DNA from: a bacterium
Lineage (GTDB): Bacteria > Vulcanimicrobiota > Xenobia > Xenobiales > JADMJV01
DNA: 64,000 nucleotides
NCBI GenBank assembly: GCA_018780265.1
Contig: JADMJV010000096.1
Span: 8,247 to 72,246, forward strand
Direction: 5' to 3'
Part shown: positions 34,650 to 45,572 of the stretch, one piece after another
Layout of the letters: every line of letters starts with the position of its first letter
How positions within the stretch are numbered: position 1 is the first letter of the stretch
The notes under the pieces: model-generated
What the model was told of the DNA's origin: nothing
Databases searched by the model: none
The model's input: only the letters and a program-made list of their open reading frames with translations
Position numbers and translations under genes: made by a program

Positions 34650-37600
34650 ATGGATGTCAACAATTTTGATGCTCTAGAGATCCGCCTGGCCTCTCCGCGG
34701 CAGATTCGGGACTGGTCTTACGGCGAAGTAAAGAAGCCCGAGACCATCAATTACCGGACGCTGAAGCCCGAGCGAGACGGCCTGTTCTGCGAGCGAATTT
34801 TCGGCCCGATCAAAGACTGGGAATGCCACTGCGGCAAATACAAGCGCATTCGCTTTAAGGGCGTCATCTGCGACAAGTGCGGCGTGGAAGTCACTCGTTC
34901 CAAAGTGCGTCGCGAGCGCATGGGTCACATCGAGTTGGCCTCGCCCGTTACCCATATCTGGTATTTCAAGGGCGTGCCCAGTCGCCTTGGCTTGCTCTTG
35001 GACATGTCTCCGCGGACACTGGAGAAGGTGATCTACTTCGCCTCCTATGTGGTCATCGATCCAGGTGACTCCCAGTTAAACCGACGTCAGTTGCTGACTG
35101 AACTCGAATATCGCGAAAGCCGCGAAAAGTATGGCAACAACTTCCGGGCCGGCATGGGTGCCGAGGCTGTCAAAGAGATGCTCTCCGAGATCGACGTTCA
35201 CACCCTGCACGAGCAACTGAAGGAAGACCTCAAGACCTTCCAGGGCCAAAAGCGCACCAAGGCCATCAAGCGCCTGGAAGTGGTGGAAGCCTTCCGCAAG
35301 TCCAAGAACAGCCCGGAATGGATGATCCTGGACGTGATTCCCGTGATTCCCCCCGAGTTGCGCCCTATGGTTCAGCTGGACGGTGGCCGTTTCGCCACCT
35401 CCGACCTCAACGATCTTTATCGCCGCGTCATCAACCGCAACAACCGGCTCAAGCGACTGCTCGATCTGGGTGCCCCCGAGATCATCGTCAAGAACGAGAA
35501 GCGGATGCTGCAGGAGGCGGTGGACGCCCTCATCGATAACGGCCGTCGCGGCCGACCGGTGACCGGGCCCAACAATCGCCCCCTCAAATCGCTGTCTGAC
35601 ATGCTCAAAGGCAAGCAGGGCCGCTTCCGCCAAAACTTGCTGGGCAAGCGCGTTGACTACTCAGGACGTTCCGTCATCGTGGTTGGTCCCAACCTGAAGC
35701 TGCACCAGTGTGGTCTCCCTAAAGAGATGGCCCTGGAGCTTTTCAAACCGTTCGTGATGAAGAAACTGGTCGACCGCGGCCTGGTTCACAACATCAAGTC
35801 GGCCAAACGAATGGTAGAGCGTGCTCTGCCTGACGTGTGGGACGTACTCGAAGAGGTGATCGAAGATCATCCGGTGCTGCTCAACCGCGCCCCAACCCTG
35901 CACCGCCTGGGCATTCAAGCCTTTGAACCGGTGCTGGTGGACGGCAAGGCCATTCAACTACATCCACTGGTGTGCACCCCCTACAACGCCGACTTTGACG
36001 GTGACCAGATGGCCGTACACTTGCCCTTGTCGGCAGGCGCACAGGCCGAAGCTCGTGTGCTCATGTTGTCCTCCAACAACTTGCTGCTACCCGCTTACGG
36101 CACCCCGGCCACCATCCCTAACCAGGATACGGTATTGGGGATGTACTACCTGACCATCGAAAAGCACCACTCCAAGGGCGAAGGGAAGTACTTCTCTGGA
36201 CCTGAGGAAGCCATTCTGGCCTGGAACGAAGGCGTGGTCGAACTGCAGGCCCCCGTTAAAATCCGCCTCGGCGGAGAACTGGTGGGGACCACCGTAGGTC
36301 GAGCCCTTTTCTGGCGCACCATCCCCAACGATGTCAAGCAACAGGAAGGCGTAGTTCAGAATCTGGAGGAGGCGGACGACGACGATTTCCCCAACAAGTG
36401 CGTTCGTCGACTGAAGTTCGAAGACATCAACAAGACCTTCGGCAAGAAAGACCTGGTCAGACTGATCAAGTTGGTGCACGACAACCACGGCAACAACCGA
36501 ACGGCTCGTATGCTGGACAAAATCAAGGACCTGGGCTTCGAATTTGCCACCCGGTCGGCGACCACCATCGGCGTGGTCGACATCAAGATCCCGCCAGAGA
36601 AACCCGGTATCCTGGACGTCTCTGACAAGCGTGTCCAGGCAGCCGATCAATGGCTGGAAGTGGGCTTCATCACCGAAGACGAGCGCTATCGTCAGCTCAA
36701 GACCATTTGGTCTGAAGCGACCAGCGCCGTGGAGCAGGCGATGATGCGCCATCTCGACCGACTCAACCCGGTCTTCATGATGGCCACCTCCGGTGCTCGT
36801 GGTAACCCGGCCCAGGTGAAGCAACTCGGAGGTATGCGCGGCCTGATGGCTGACCCCAGCGGCCGTATCATCCCCTTGCCGGTGCGATCCAACCTGCGCG
36901 AAGGCCTGACGGTGCTCGAGTACTTCATCAGCACCCATGGCGCTCGTAAGGGCCTGGCGGATACGGCACTGCGCACGGCCGACTCAGGCTACCTGACTCG
37001 TCGCCTGATCGACGTATCGCAGGACATCATCGTCCGCCTCGACGATTGCGGCACCTCGCTCTTTTCCCAGGTCGGGCCTTGTGCCCAGGACCGCGACGTC
37101 AAAGTTCCTCTATGGGAACGCATCGCGGGTCGCTACCTGGCAGCCGACATCGAGTATATCGATTCGTCCGGCAATGCACGGGTAGCCAGGCGCAACCTCA
37201 TGATCGACGACGACGAGGCCAAAGACATCGACAAGTTCATCAACAAAGACATCGATGTCTCGACCCGCGGCAAGAAGATCAGCTGGCCCAAGGTCAAGGT
37301 CCGCTCGGTGCTCACCTGCGAGGCCCCTCAAGGGGTGTGTGCGATGTGCTACGGACGCAACCTGGCCACCGGCCAACTGGTGGAAATCGGCGAAACGGTG
37401 GGCATCATCGCCGCCCAATCGATCGGTGAACCGGGCACTCAACTGACCCTAAGAACGTTCCACACTGGTGGTGTGGCGCAGGAAGACATCATCCAAGGTC
37501 TACCGCGCGTGGAAGAACTCTTTGAGGCCCGCAAGCCCAAAGGTCACGCCCAGATGGCCGAAAACGAAGGTCTGGTCAGCCTGGGTGAAGACAAAGGTAT

Positions 37601-38291
37601 GCGTCAGATCACCATCACTTCGCCCAACGGCGAATCCCGTGTGGCTGAGGTACCCTACTCTTCACGCATCCTGGTGCGCGACGGTGAGACGGTCTCGGTA
37701 GGAACGCAAATTGTCGGCGGATTCATGAATCCGCACGACATTCTGCGCCTGCTCGGCGTAAGCGAGACCCAACGCTACATTGTGGACGAGGTACAAAATG
37801 TGTATCGCGACCAGGGTGTGGACATCAACGACCGCCACGTGGAAGTCATCGTGCGACAGATGCTGCGCAAGGTAAAGTTGGAGTCGGCAGGCGAGACCAC
37901 CATGCTCCCCGGCGTGTTGGTGGAACTGCAGAACTTCCAGGCCCAAAACCGCGCTGCCATCGAAGCCGGCAGAGAACCGGCCGATGCGAAACGTGCGCTG
38001 TTGGGCGTGACCAAGGCCTCCCTGGCCACCGAGTCGTTCCTGTCGGCGGCCTCCTTCCAGGAGACTACCCGTGTGCTGACCGATGCTGCCATCAAGGGCA
38101 AAATCGATTCGCTGCGCGGTCTCAAGGAAAACGTGATCATCGGCAAACTGATTCCAGCCGGAACCGGAATGCACGTCTATCGCGGCATCGAGCCGGAACT
38201 GCCCCGCAGTGCCACGCCCGAAGTCTCCTCCGAACCCACTGCCGAGGATTTGTTGGCAGCCGAACTGGGTGCCGCTCTCAGCGAACGCTAG
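34650..38291 (+). CDS. rpoC: RNA polymerase beta' subunit
   Basis: The protein has 1213 residues, one unsplit chain without the large cyanobacterial or proteobacterial inserts. The catalytic NADFDGD (about 446-452) binds Mg. The N-terminal zinc site is CHCGKYKR...CDKCG (about 59-76) and the second zinc site uses DDCGT and CEAPQGVCAMC (about 889). GEPGTQLTLRTFHTGG marks the trigger-loop region. ATG at 34650 is chosen; the upstream TTG at 34632 lies inside the Shine-Dalgarno TTGGAGGT. Confidence 0.98.
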   Translation: MDVNNFDALEIRLASPRQIRDWSYGEVKKPETINYRTLKPERDGLFCERIFGPIKDWECHCGKYKRIRFKGVICDKCGVEVTRSKVRRERMGHIELASPVTHIWYFKGVPSRLGLLLDMSPRTLEKVIYFASYVVIDPGDSQLNRRQLLTELEYRESREKYGNNFRAGMGAEAVKEMLSEIDVHTLHEQLKEDLKTFQGQKRTKAIKRLEVVEAFRKSKNSPEWMILDVIPVIPPELRPMVQLDGGRFATSDLNDLYRRVINRNNRLKRLLDLGAPEIIVKNEKRMLQEAVDALIDNGRRGRPVTGPNNRPLKSLSDMLKGKQGRFRQNLLGKRVDYSGRSVIVVGPNLKLHQCGLPKEMALELFKPFVMKKLVDRGLVHNIKSAKRMVERALPDVWDVLEEVIEDHPVLLNRAPTLHRLGIQAFEPVLVDGKAIQLHPLVCTPYNADFDGDQMAVHLPLSAGAQAEARVLMLSSNNLLLPAYGTPATIPNQDTVLGMYYLTIEKHHSKGEGKYFSGPEEAILAWNEGVVELQAPVKIRLGGELVGTTVGRALFWRTIPNDVKQQEGVVQNLEEADDDDFPNKCVRRLKFEDINKTFGKKDLVRLIKLVHDNHGNNRTARMLDKIKDLGFEFATRSATTIGVVDIKIPPEKPGILDVSDKRVQAADQWLEVGFITEDERYRQLKTIWSEATSAVEQAMMRHLDRLNPVFMMATSGARGNPAQVKQLGGMRGLMADPSGRIIPLPVRSNLREGLTVLEYFISTHGARKGLADTALRTADSGYLTRRLIDVSQDIIVRLDDCGTSLFSQVGPCAQDRDVKVPLWERIAGRYLAADIEYIDSSGNARVARRNLMIDDDEAKDIDKFINKDIDVSTRGKKISWPKVKVRSVLTCEAPQGVCAMCYGRNLATGQLVEIGETVGIIAAQSIGEPGTQLTLRTFHTGGVAQEDIIQGLPRVEELFEARKPKGHAQMAENEGLVSLGEDKGMRQITITSPNGESRVAEVPYSSRILVRDGETVSVGTQIVGGFMNPHDILRLLGVSETQRYIVDEVQNVYRDQGVDINDRHVEVIVRQMLRKVKLESAGETTMLPGVLVELQNFQAQNRAAIEAGREPADAKRALLGVTKASLATESFLSAASFQETTRVLTDAAIKGKIDSLRGLKENVIIGKLIPAGTGMHVYRGIEPELPRSATPEVSSEPTAEDLLAAELGAALSER

Positions 38292-38310
38292 AACGCCAGC
38301 CACCAATAAA

Positions 38311-38345
38311 AGAGACCTCGTCCCCCGGGACGAGGTCTCTTTTTG
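38311..38345 (+). terminator. rho-independent terminator after rpoC
   Basis: AGAGACCTCGTCCC pairs with GGGACGAGGTCTCT (13-14 bp stem) followed by TTTTT. It ends the rpoBC operon 20 bases after the stop. Confidence 0.92.
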
Positions 38346-38365
38346 TCTATGCGGAATGCCTCGGG

Positions 38366-39724
38366 GTGGAATCCTATCTCATTGACCTGAGCTCCCTGCT
38401 GCTGCTCGGCGTCCTGCTGGGCTGCCACTACCTGGCTTTCCGCACACCTGCCCGCGGCATCCTGGGACGCAGTGTGCAACGAGCCGGCAAGCTTCGCATG
38501 CTGGGTGCCTCGGTGCTGGGCCCCCTATCGCTCTTCCTCTGGCTGGAGGGGCACAGCCCGCTGTTGACCCTGGTGGTCAACCAGGTTCTCCTTTACTGGC
38601 TCGGCTCGACAGTGATTGAAGTCGCCTGGCTACTGCGCCGTGCTCACAGCGAGCACTTGCCCGTGAAATGGAACTGGCGCCCCCCCTTGCGTTTGCTCTG
38701 GATGGGTTCCCTCATGCTGCACGCCGGCTGGGACGAACCGCAGTATCGCGATCTGGCCTACTCTTTGGCGGCCACCCTTCTGGTTGCCCTGGTGCTGCTC
38801 CGATTGCATCGAGCCGTATTTGGACGCCAGCACCAAAAAGGATCTTGGACCGACAAACTGCAGCGCCGACTGAGCGGCCACGGCTACCTGATCATAACAA
38901 TAACCAGCGGATACTACCTGCTGCGCGCCTGGACCGTGGTGCCCATCACCAGTGCCCACCTGCACGGAGTAGAGAAGCTGATGTGGCTTTTGCTGGGACT
39001 GGCCGCTGTCGAGATGGCTGCCTCCAGCCTGGAACATGTCTTGCTCTCGCGCCGCCGGTCCGAAGAGATGGCCCACCTGGCCGCTGACGGATTGAGAGCC
39101 ACCCTCTATTGCACCCTGGCCCTGGTGCTCTCCTCGCAGATCACGGATAAAGACGTAACCTCATTGGCCGTCAGTTCGGCCTTTTTCTCGGTGGGTCTGG
39201 GCTTCGCCCTCAAGCCCACTTTGGGAAACTTTGTATCGGGCCTGATCCAGCGCCTTTCCCAAGACTACTTTATCGGTGATTTCGTGCACATCGGACCCAT
39301 CTTCGGGTTGGTGACGCACATCGACTGGCGCACCGTCAGCCTGGGAACCCTGACCAAAGACACCATCACCATTCCGCATAGCCAGGTCGCCCATAGCCTG
39401 TTGATCAACTACACCCGGCCCAACCCCAAGCACGCTTCCTACCTCGAGCTAAAACTATCTCGTCACATTCCGCCCGGGATGGTTCGTCGCCAACTCCTGG
39501 AAATTCTCGAAACCATCCCGGAGGTCTGCAAGCAACCGGAGCCAGAGGTCTACCTGATGGATCTGGACGGCTACGCCAACACCTATCGGATTCGCTGGTG
39601 GATACATCACATCAATGATCGCTTTCGGCATGAATCGATCGTCCACACCCGACTGATGTATGGCCTGGAGCGCCGCTCCCTGCGCCCGGTCCAGCCCGTG
39701 CGCTTGCTCCAACTAGAAGACTAA
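38366..39724 (+). CDS. MscS-family mechanosensitive channel
   Basis: The protein has 452 residues. Six to eight hydrophobic helices precede the conserved MscS pore and beta domain: FFSVGLGFALKPTLGNFVSG (about 270-290), then DYFIGDFVHI, DWRTVSLGTLTKDTITIPHS. The C-terminal alpha/beta domain is also present. It releases solutes on hypo-osmotic shock. The GTG start has only a weak site. The gene follows the rpoC terminator closely and converges with pfkA, with a 4-base overlap. Confidence 0.85.
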   Translation: MESYLIDLSSLLLLGVLLGCHYLAFRTPARGILGRSVQRAGKLRMLGASVLGPLSLFLWLEGHSPLLTLVVNQVLLYWLGSTVIEVAWLLRRAHSEHLPVKWNWRPPLRLLWMGSLMLHAGWDEPQYRDLAYSLAATLLVALVLLRLHRAVFGRQHQKGSWTDKLQRRLSGHGYLIITITSGYYLLRAWTVVPITSAHLHGVEKLMWLLLGLAAVEMAASSLEHVLLSRRRSEEMAHLAADGLRATLYCTLALVLSSQITDKDVTSLAVSSAFFSVGLGFALKPTLGNFVSGLIQRLSQDYFIGDFVHIGPIFGLVTHIDWRTVSLGTLTKDTITIPHSQVAHSLLINYTRPNPKHASYLELKLSRHIPPGMVRRQLLEILETIPEVCKQPEPEVYLMDLDGYANTYRIRWWIHHINDRFRHESIVHTRLMYGLERRSLRPVQPVRLLQLED

Positions 39725-40812
39725 TCGCCCAGACACACTCCCAGAGCCCTGCAGGTGAGCACTGTGTCGCAGTCAAGTGGCACCTTCTTCATACGACCGG
39801 CAATCTGCGACAGGGGCACGTAGCGGACCTCAGGGGGAGCCAGCGCCACCATCACCCCGTGCCGCCCTTCGGCCAGAGCTCGCACAGCGGCCGCCCCAAA
39901 TCGCAGGGACAGGTTTCGGTCCTGAGCGCTGGGAGCCCCGCCCCGCAAAAGGTGGCCTAACACCACATGGCGCGTATCAAAATCGGTAATCGCCCGGATA
40001 GAGTGACACAACTTTTCAGCGGCGCCGCCCAGCTTTTCATTGCCGTCCACCGGGCGCTCTTTGACCGATACCTGACCGTCGGCCGGAAAGGCCCCCTCGG
40101 CCACCACGACCAGGCTGAAGCGGGCCCCAATTTTGTGGCGATCTTGCAGTTTAGCAACGACCTTGTCCAGAGCATAGGGTATCTCGGGCAATAAAATCAC
40201 ATCGGCAGTCCCGGCCAGGCCCGACTCCAACGCGATCCAACCCGCATAGCGGCCCATGACTTCCACCACCATCACTCGCTGATGACTGGCTGCCGTACTG
40301 TGCAGGCGATCGATACAGTCACAGGCAAACTGAACCGCTGTATCAAAGCCAAAAGTAGCCACCGTGCCATCCAAATCGTTGTCGATAGTCTTGGGCACAC
40401 CCACCACCTTGAGGCCGTGATCCGACAAACGAGAGGCGATCTTCATGGACCCGTCGCCCCCCACCGAAATCAGCGCGTCAAAACCCAGCTTAGCAAAGGT
40501 AGCCGCCACATCGGCGGTGATGTCTGCATAGGTCACGCTGCCATCGGGATGAATGGTGGGAAAGTGGGTGGGATCATCTCGATTGGAGGTGCCTAAAAAG
40601 GTCCCGCCCAGATGCGTGATGCCACGCACCGAAGAGCGGTCCAGGCGAATGATCCCCTGATTGGGGTATTCCTCGGGGCGCAGCAGCCCTCGCATTCCGT
40701 CACGAATGCCAAAAACGTCCCAACCCAACTCCAGGCAACTGAGCACGGCCGCTCGAATGACGGCGTTCAAGCCGGGAGCGTCGCCCCCCCCGGTACAGAT
40801 AGCAATTTTCAT
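39721..40812 (-). CDS. pfkA: 6-phosphofructokinase
   Basis: The protein has 363 residues. GGGDAPGLNAVIR (9-21) is the nucleotide-loop start; SVGGDGSMKIA and PKTIDNDLDGT (catalytic TIDND) follow, then MGRYAGWIAL and LGHLLRGGAPSAQDR. It phosphorylates fructose-6-phosphate in glycolysis. Gly in GGDGS points to ATP as donor, while Lys before TIDND is more common in PPi-using and some long ATP-PFKs, so donor choice should be tested. The ATG sits behind GAGGCGG. Confidence 0.92.
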   Translation of the reverse strand: MKIAICTGGGDAPGLNAVIRAAVLSCLELGWDVFGIRDGMRGLLRPEEYPNQGIIRLDRSSVRGITHLGGTFLGTSNRDDPTHFPTIHPDGSVTYADITADVAATFAKLGFDALISVGGDGSMKIASRLSDHGLKVVGVPKTIDNDLDGTVATFGFDTAVQFACDCIDRLHSTAASHQRVMVVEVMGRYAGWIALESGLAGTADVILLPEIPYALDKVVAKLQDRHKIGARFSLVVVAEGAFPADGQVSVKERPVDGNEKLGGAAEKLCHSIRAITDFDTRHVVLGHLLRGGAPSAQDRNLSLRFGAAAVRALAEGRHGVMVALAPPEVRYVPLSQIAGRMKKVPLDCDTVLTCRALGVCLGD

Positions 40813-40880
40813 GGCCGCCTCTTTTCCATGCCAGGGCTCCTCGCCTGCCTCTGTGGCGCGAGAACCGCACCACCATGGGG

Positions 40881-40909
40881 TTGACAGGGGTAGAACCCTT
40901 TGCTAGTAT
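40881..40909 (+). promoter_or_regulatory. str-operon promoter, TTGACA-17-TAGTAT
   Basis: TTGACA (40881-40886) and TAGTAT (40904-40909) are 17 bases apart, about 160 bases upstream of rpsL. A small inverted repeat GGGTT...AACCC overlaps the -35 and spacer. The leader carries two compact palindromes, at 41003-41016 and 41028-41041. Confidence 0.82.
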
Positions 40910-41070
40910 ACGCGAGCATTTTGCGGCTGACCTTGCATAACGCGAGAGCCGCTGCAGTCCTACAGAATTAGGAAAGGGGTTTCTTACAACAGTACCCCAA
41001 CGACAGGCTCGCCTGTGGTTCGCTCCTGGTTCTGCAGAACCTCGATAGCCGAACCAAGGGGAGTTTTTTT

Positions 41071-41520
41071 ATGCCCACTATTAATCAGCTCGTCCGCCGC
41101 GGTCGCACCACGATTCGCCGCAAGAGCAAGGCCCCGGCGCTGGGTTTCCGTTACAATTCGCTCAAGTTGAAGAGTATCAAGTCGCCAAAGGGCGCCCCCC
41201 AGAAGCGCGGGGTCTGCACCCAAGTGAAGACCGTTACCCCGAAGAAGCCGAACTCGGCACTGCGGAAAGTCGCCCGTGTGCGCCTGACCAACCAGGTTGA
41301 GGTTACCGCCTACATCGGTGGCGTGGGTCACAACCTCCAAGAGCACTCCGTTGTATTGATCCGCGGCGGTCGTGTCAAAGACCTTCCCGGCGTGCGCTAC
41401 CACATCGTGCGCGGCACACTGGACACCGCGGGTGTCAACAATCGTCGCCAGGGCCGTTCCAAATACGGATCCAAGCGTCCCAAGCCCGGCCAACCGGCAA
41501 CCACCGGCAAGAAAAAGTAA
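41071..41520 (+). CDS. rpsL: ribosomal protein S12
   Basis: The protein has 149 residues. It carries the universal VTPKKPNSALRK and GGRVKDLPGVRYH motifs near the decoding centre; the Lys and Lys/Arg positions linked to streptomycin resistance look wild type. Between SKAPAL and GVCTQV there is the long Firmicutes-type insertion (GFRYNSLKLKSIKS), absent from Proteobacteria and Thermus. The ATG follows AAGGGGAG. First gene of the rpsL-rpsG-fusA-tuf-rpsJ run. Confidence 0.98.
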   Translation: MPTINQLVRRGRTTIRRKSKAPALGFRYNSLKLKSIKSPKGAPQKRGVCTQVKTVTPKKPNSALRKVARVRLTNQVEVTAYIGGVGHNLQEHSVVLIRGGRVKDLPGVRYHIVRGTLDTAGVNNRRQGRSKYGSKRPKPGQPATTGKKK

Positions 41521-41533
41521 TTAGGAGTCGCCT

Positions 41534-42004
41534 ATGCCTCGCAAAGGTCCCGTTCCCCGTCGTGAAATCATCGGGGACCCGAAATACAACAGCAAGAACC
41601 TCAGCAAATTCATGAACATGATCATGTATTCTGGCAAAAAAGGTCTGGCCGAGCAGATCATTTATGGTAGCCTGGATGTTGTGTCCAAGCGCACTAACAA
41701 AGATCCGCTGGTAATTTTCCAGCAGGCGCTCGACAATACCATGCCGCTGATCGAGGTTCGTCCGCGGCGCGTGGGCGGCGCCACCTACCAGGTGCCCGTC
41801 GAAGTTCGTCAGGAGCGACGTCTCAGCTTGTCTATGCGCTGGCTGATCGGAGCGGCCCGTAACCGTTCCGGTCGCGCCATGATGGACAAGCTGGCCGCCG
41901 AGCTGGCCGATGCCGCTCAGGGCGTGGGTTCGGCCGTCAAGAAGAAGGAAGACACCCACCGTATGGCCGAGGCCAACAAGGCATTCGCCCACTACCGCTG
42001 GTAG
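41534..42004 (+). CDS. rpsG: ribosomal protein S7
   Basis: The protein has 156 residues, the usual length. PRKGPVPRREIIGDPKYNSK and the PLIEVRPRRVGGATYQVPVE core are diagnostic. S7 nucleates assembly of the 30S head and often represses the str operon. The start ATG follows TTAGGAG. A strong hairpin separates it from fusA. Confidence 0.98.
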   Translation: MPRKGPVPRREIIGDPKYNSKNLSKFMNMIMYSGKKGLAEQIIYGSLDVVSKRTNKDPLVIFQQALDNTMPLIEVRPRRVGGATYQVPVEVRQERRLSLSMRWLIGAARNRSGRAMMDKLAAELADAAQGVGSAVKKKEDTHRMAEANKAFAHYRW

Positions 42005-42023
42005 TCTCACCAAGCCGAGATTC

Positions 42024-42053
42024 AAAAGGGGGGCGGCTACCCGCCCCCCTTTT
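42024..42053 (+). terminator. 13-bp hairpin between rpsG and fusA
   Basis: AAAAGGGGGGCGG pairs with CCGCCCCCCTTTT around CTAC. The stem ends in four T. It is likely a partial terminator that lowers fusA transcription relative to rpsLG, or a processing signal. Confidence 0.7.
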
Positions 42054-42091
42054 GGACATAAATCTGTCCTGCCGGACAGGAAAGGATCTGT

Positions 42092-44182
42092 ATGTCCCAG
42101 GCACTCACCGACCTGTCTAAGGTTCGGAACATTGGAATTGCTGCTCACATCGATGCCGGCAAGACCACCACCACAGAGCGGATTCTCTACTATACCGGTA
42201 GGATCCACAAGCTGGGTGAGGTTCACGCCGGTGCTGCCACAATGGACTTCATGATCCAGGAAAAAGAGCGCGGTATCACCATTCAGTCTGCGGTTACCGC
42301 AGCTCAATGGGGCGAGTTCTACATCAACATCATCGACACGCCGGGGCACGTCGACTTCACCATGGAAGTTGAGCGCTCGCTGCGAGTCCTCGACGGCGTG
42401 GTGGCGGTCTTTTGCGCAGTAGCCGGTGTTCAGCCTCAATCCGAAACGGTATGGCGCCAGGCCAATCGCTACTCGGTTCCGCGCATCGCCTACATCAACA
42501 AGATGGACCGCACCGGGGCCGACTTCTTCAACGTGGTCGAACGATTGCGCGACCGACTCGGCTCCAACGCCGTGCCCGTGCAGATTCCCGTGGGCGAAGA
42601 GCAAGAGCACGTGGGCGTCATCGACTTGGTCCGCCAGAAGGCCATTTTGTACAAAGACGACAGCGGCGTAAACTTTGAAGTCGCGGAAATCCCCGAGAAC
42701 CTCAAAAAACTGGCCTCGGAGTGGCGCGACAAGATGGTCGAGGCAGCCGCCGAGGCCAGCGAAGAACTGACCATGAAATTCCTCGAGGGGCAGACACTCA
42801 GCGAGGCGGAGATCGTGGCCGGACTGCGTCAACGCACCATTTCCAACGAAATCGTCCCGGTGGTCTGCGGCAGTTCGTTCAAGAACAAGGGTGTGCAGCC
42901 CATGCTCGACGCCGCCTGCGCCTACCTGCCCAGTCCGCTCGACAAGCCGCCCATTCGGGGCACCAACCCCCACACGGGTCAGCCCATCACGCGTCAGCAC
43001 AGCGCGGACGAACCTCTAGCAGCCCTGGTCTTCAAGATCAGCGGCGACAATTTTATTGGCAAACTCGCCTTTGTGCGCGTCTATAGCGGCGTCCTTAAGG
43101 CCAACCAGGCCGTGGAGAACCCCAGGACCCGCAAACGCGAGCGCGCAGGTAGACTGGTCAAAATGCACGCCGACCATCGCGAGGACGTCAGCGAACTGCG
43201 CGCTGGCGACCTGGGTGCCGTGGTGGGCATCAAGAATTCCACCACCGGCGACACACTCACCAGCGAATCCGACGGGATTCTTCTGGAGACGCTGTTTGTG
43301 CCCGAGCCGGTAATCTCGGTGGCGCTCGAGCCCAAGACCAAGGCCGACCAGGACAAACTGGGCATGGCTTTGAGCAAACTATCCGAGGAAGACCCAACCT
43401 TCCGCACCTCGACCCACGAGGAAACAGGCCAGACGATGATCGCCGGCATGGGTGAACTTCACCTCGAGATCATCGTCGACCGCTTGCTCCGTGAGTCGGG
43501 CGTGGACGCCAGTGTGGGCCGGCCTCAAGTGGCTTATAAAGAAGCCATTCGCAACAACGTGCGGGCCGAAGGAAAGTTTATTCGTCAATCCGGCGGACGC
43601 GGCCAATATGGCCACGTGTGGTTGGATGTGGGTCCCAACGAGGCCGGCAAGGGTTTCTCGTTTGAAAGCAAAATTGTGGGCGGCGCGATTCCCAAAGAGT
43701 ACATTGCACCCGTGAAAATCGGTGTGGAAGAGGCCTGCTCGGCCGGCGTACTCGGTGGTTATCCCGTAGTCGACGTAAAAGTTGCCCTGGTGGACGGCTC
43801 CGTCCACCCGGTTGACTCCAACGAAATGGCCTTCAAGATCGCCGGTTCTATGGCGCTCAAGGAGGCTCTCCGACGCAACGACTCCTACCTGAAGGAGCCG
43901 ATGATGAAGGTCGAAGTAGTTGTCCCTGATGACTACCTGGGCGACGTCATCGGCGATCTCAACAGTCGTCGTGGCAAAATAGAGGGAATGGATCCGGGAC
44001 CGGGAGGGACGCAGGTAATCAACGCCGTCGTTCCGCTGGCCGAAATGTTTGGCTACTCGACCTCTCTCCGCTCCCGAACTCAGGGCCGTGGCAGCTACTC
44101 CATGGAGTTTGCTCGCTACGAAGAGGTCCCCAAAGCGATCCAGGAAACCATCGTTTCTCGCCTCGCCGGCAAGGCTGGGTAA
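42092..44182 (+). CDS. fusA: translation elongation factor G
   Basis: The protein has 696 residues, the standard EF-G length. The GTPase motifs are AHIDAGKTTTTE (G1), ERGITIQSA (G2), DTPGHVDF (G3) and NKMDRTGAD (G4). Domain IV contains GGRGQYGHVW and domain V ends the protein with SMEFARYEEVP. It drives translocation and, with RRF, ribosome recycling. The start ATG follows GGAAAGGA. Followed by tuf after 75 bases. Confidence 0.98.
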   Translation: MSQALTDLSKVRNIGIAAHIDAGKTTTTERILYYTGRIHKLGEVHAGAATMDFMIQEKERGITIQSAVTAAQWGEFYINIIDTPGHVDFTMEVERSLRVLDGVVAVFCAVAGVQPQSETVWRQANRYSVPRIAYINKMDRTGADFFNVVERLRDRLGSNAVPVQIPVGEEQEHVGVIDLVRQKAILYKDDSGVNFEVAEIPENLKKLASEWRDKMVEAAAEASEELTMKFLEGQTLSEAEIVAGLRQRTISNEIVPVVCGSSFKNKGVQPMLDAACAYLPSPLDKPPIRGTNPHTGQPITRQHSADEPLAALVFKISGDNFIGKLAFVRVYSGVLKANQAVENPRTRKRERAGRLVKMHADHREDVSELRAGDLGAVVGIKNSTTGDTLTSESDGILLETLFVPEPVISVALEPKTKADQDKLGMALSKLSEEDPTFRTSTHEETGQTMIAGMGELHLEIIVDRLLRESGVDASVGRPQVAYKEAIRNNVRAEGKFIRQSGGRGQYGHVWLDVGPNEAGKGFSFESKIVGGAIPKEYIAPVKIGVEEACSAGVLGGYPVVDVKVALVDGSVHPVDSNEMAFKIAGSMALKEALRRNDSYLKEPMMKVEVVVPDDYLGDVIGDLNSRRGKIEGMDPGPGGTQVINAVVPLAEMFGYSTSLRSRTQGRGSYSMEFARYEEVPKAIQETIVSRLAGKAG

Positions 44183-44257
44183 CGAGAACGGCTTTAAACC
44201 AGCTGGCTTCGTACCCAGCGACACTCAAACGAACAATACTGTGGAGGCCATCAACAC

Positions 44258-45460
<1,203 letters not shown>

Positions 45461-45472
45461 AACCCATCCCTG

Positions 45473-45505
45473 ATCAGGGGGCGCCACAATCTGGCGCCCC
45501 CTGAT
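45473..45505 (+). terminator. perfect 14-bp hairpin between tuf and rpsJ
   Basis: ATCAGGGGGCGCCA pairs with TGGCGCCCCCTGAT around CAATC. No U-run follows, so read-through into rpsJ is possible. It may limit rpsJ expression or act in RNA processing. Confidence 0.6.
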
Positions 45506-45572
45506 GCTTGACTCCAGCGAAGGGCTGGAGGTTCTCTAGGAGCAACAGCTCCCCCAATTCCCTGGAGGAAAC

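Noticed and set aside
41435..43000. Long open frame of about 520 codons on the minus strand opposite rpsL, rpsG and fusA.
   Set aside because: It is antisense to clearly identified ribosomal and EF-G genes and arises from GC-rich codon bias.
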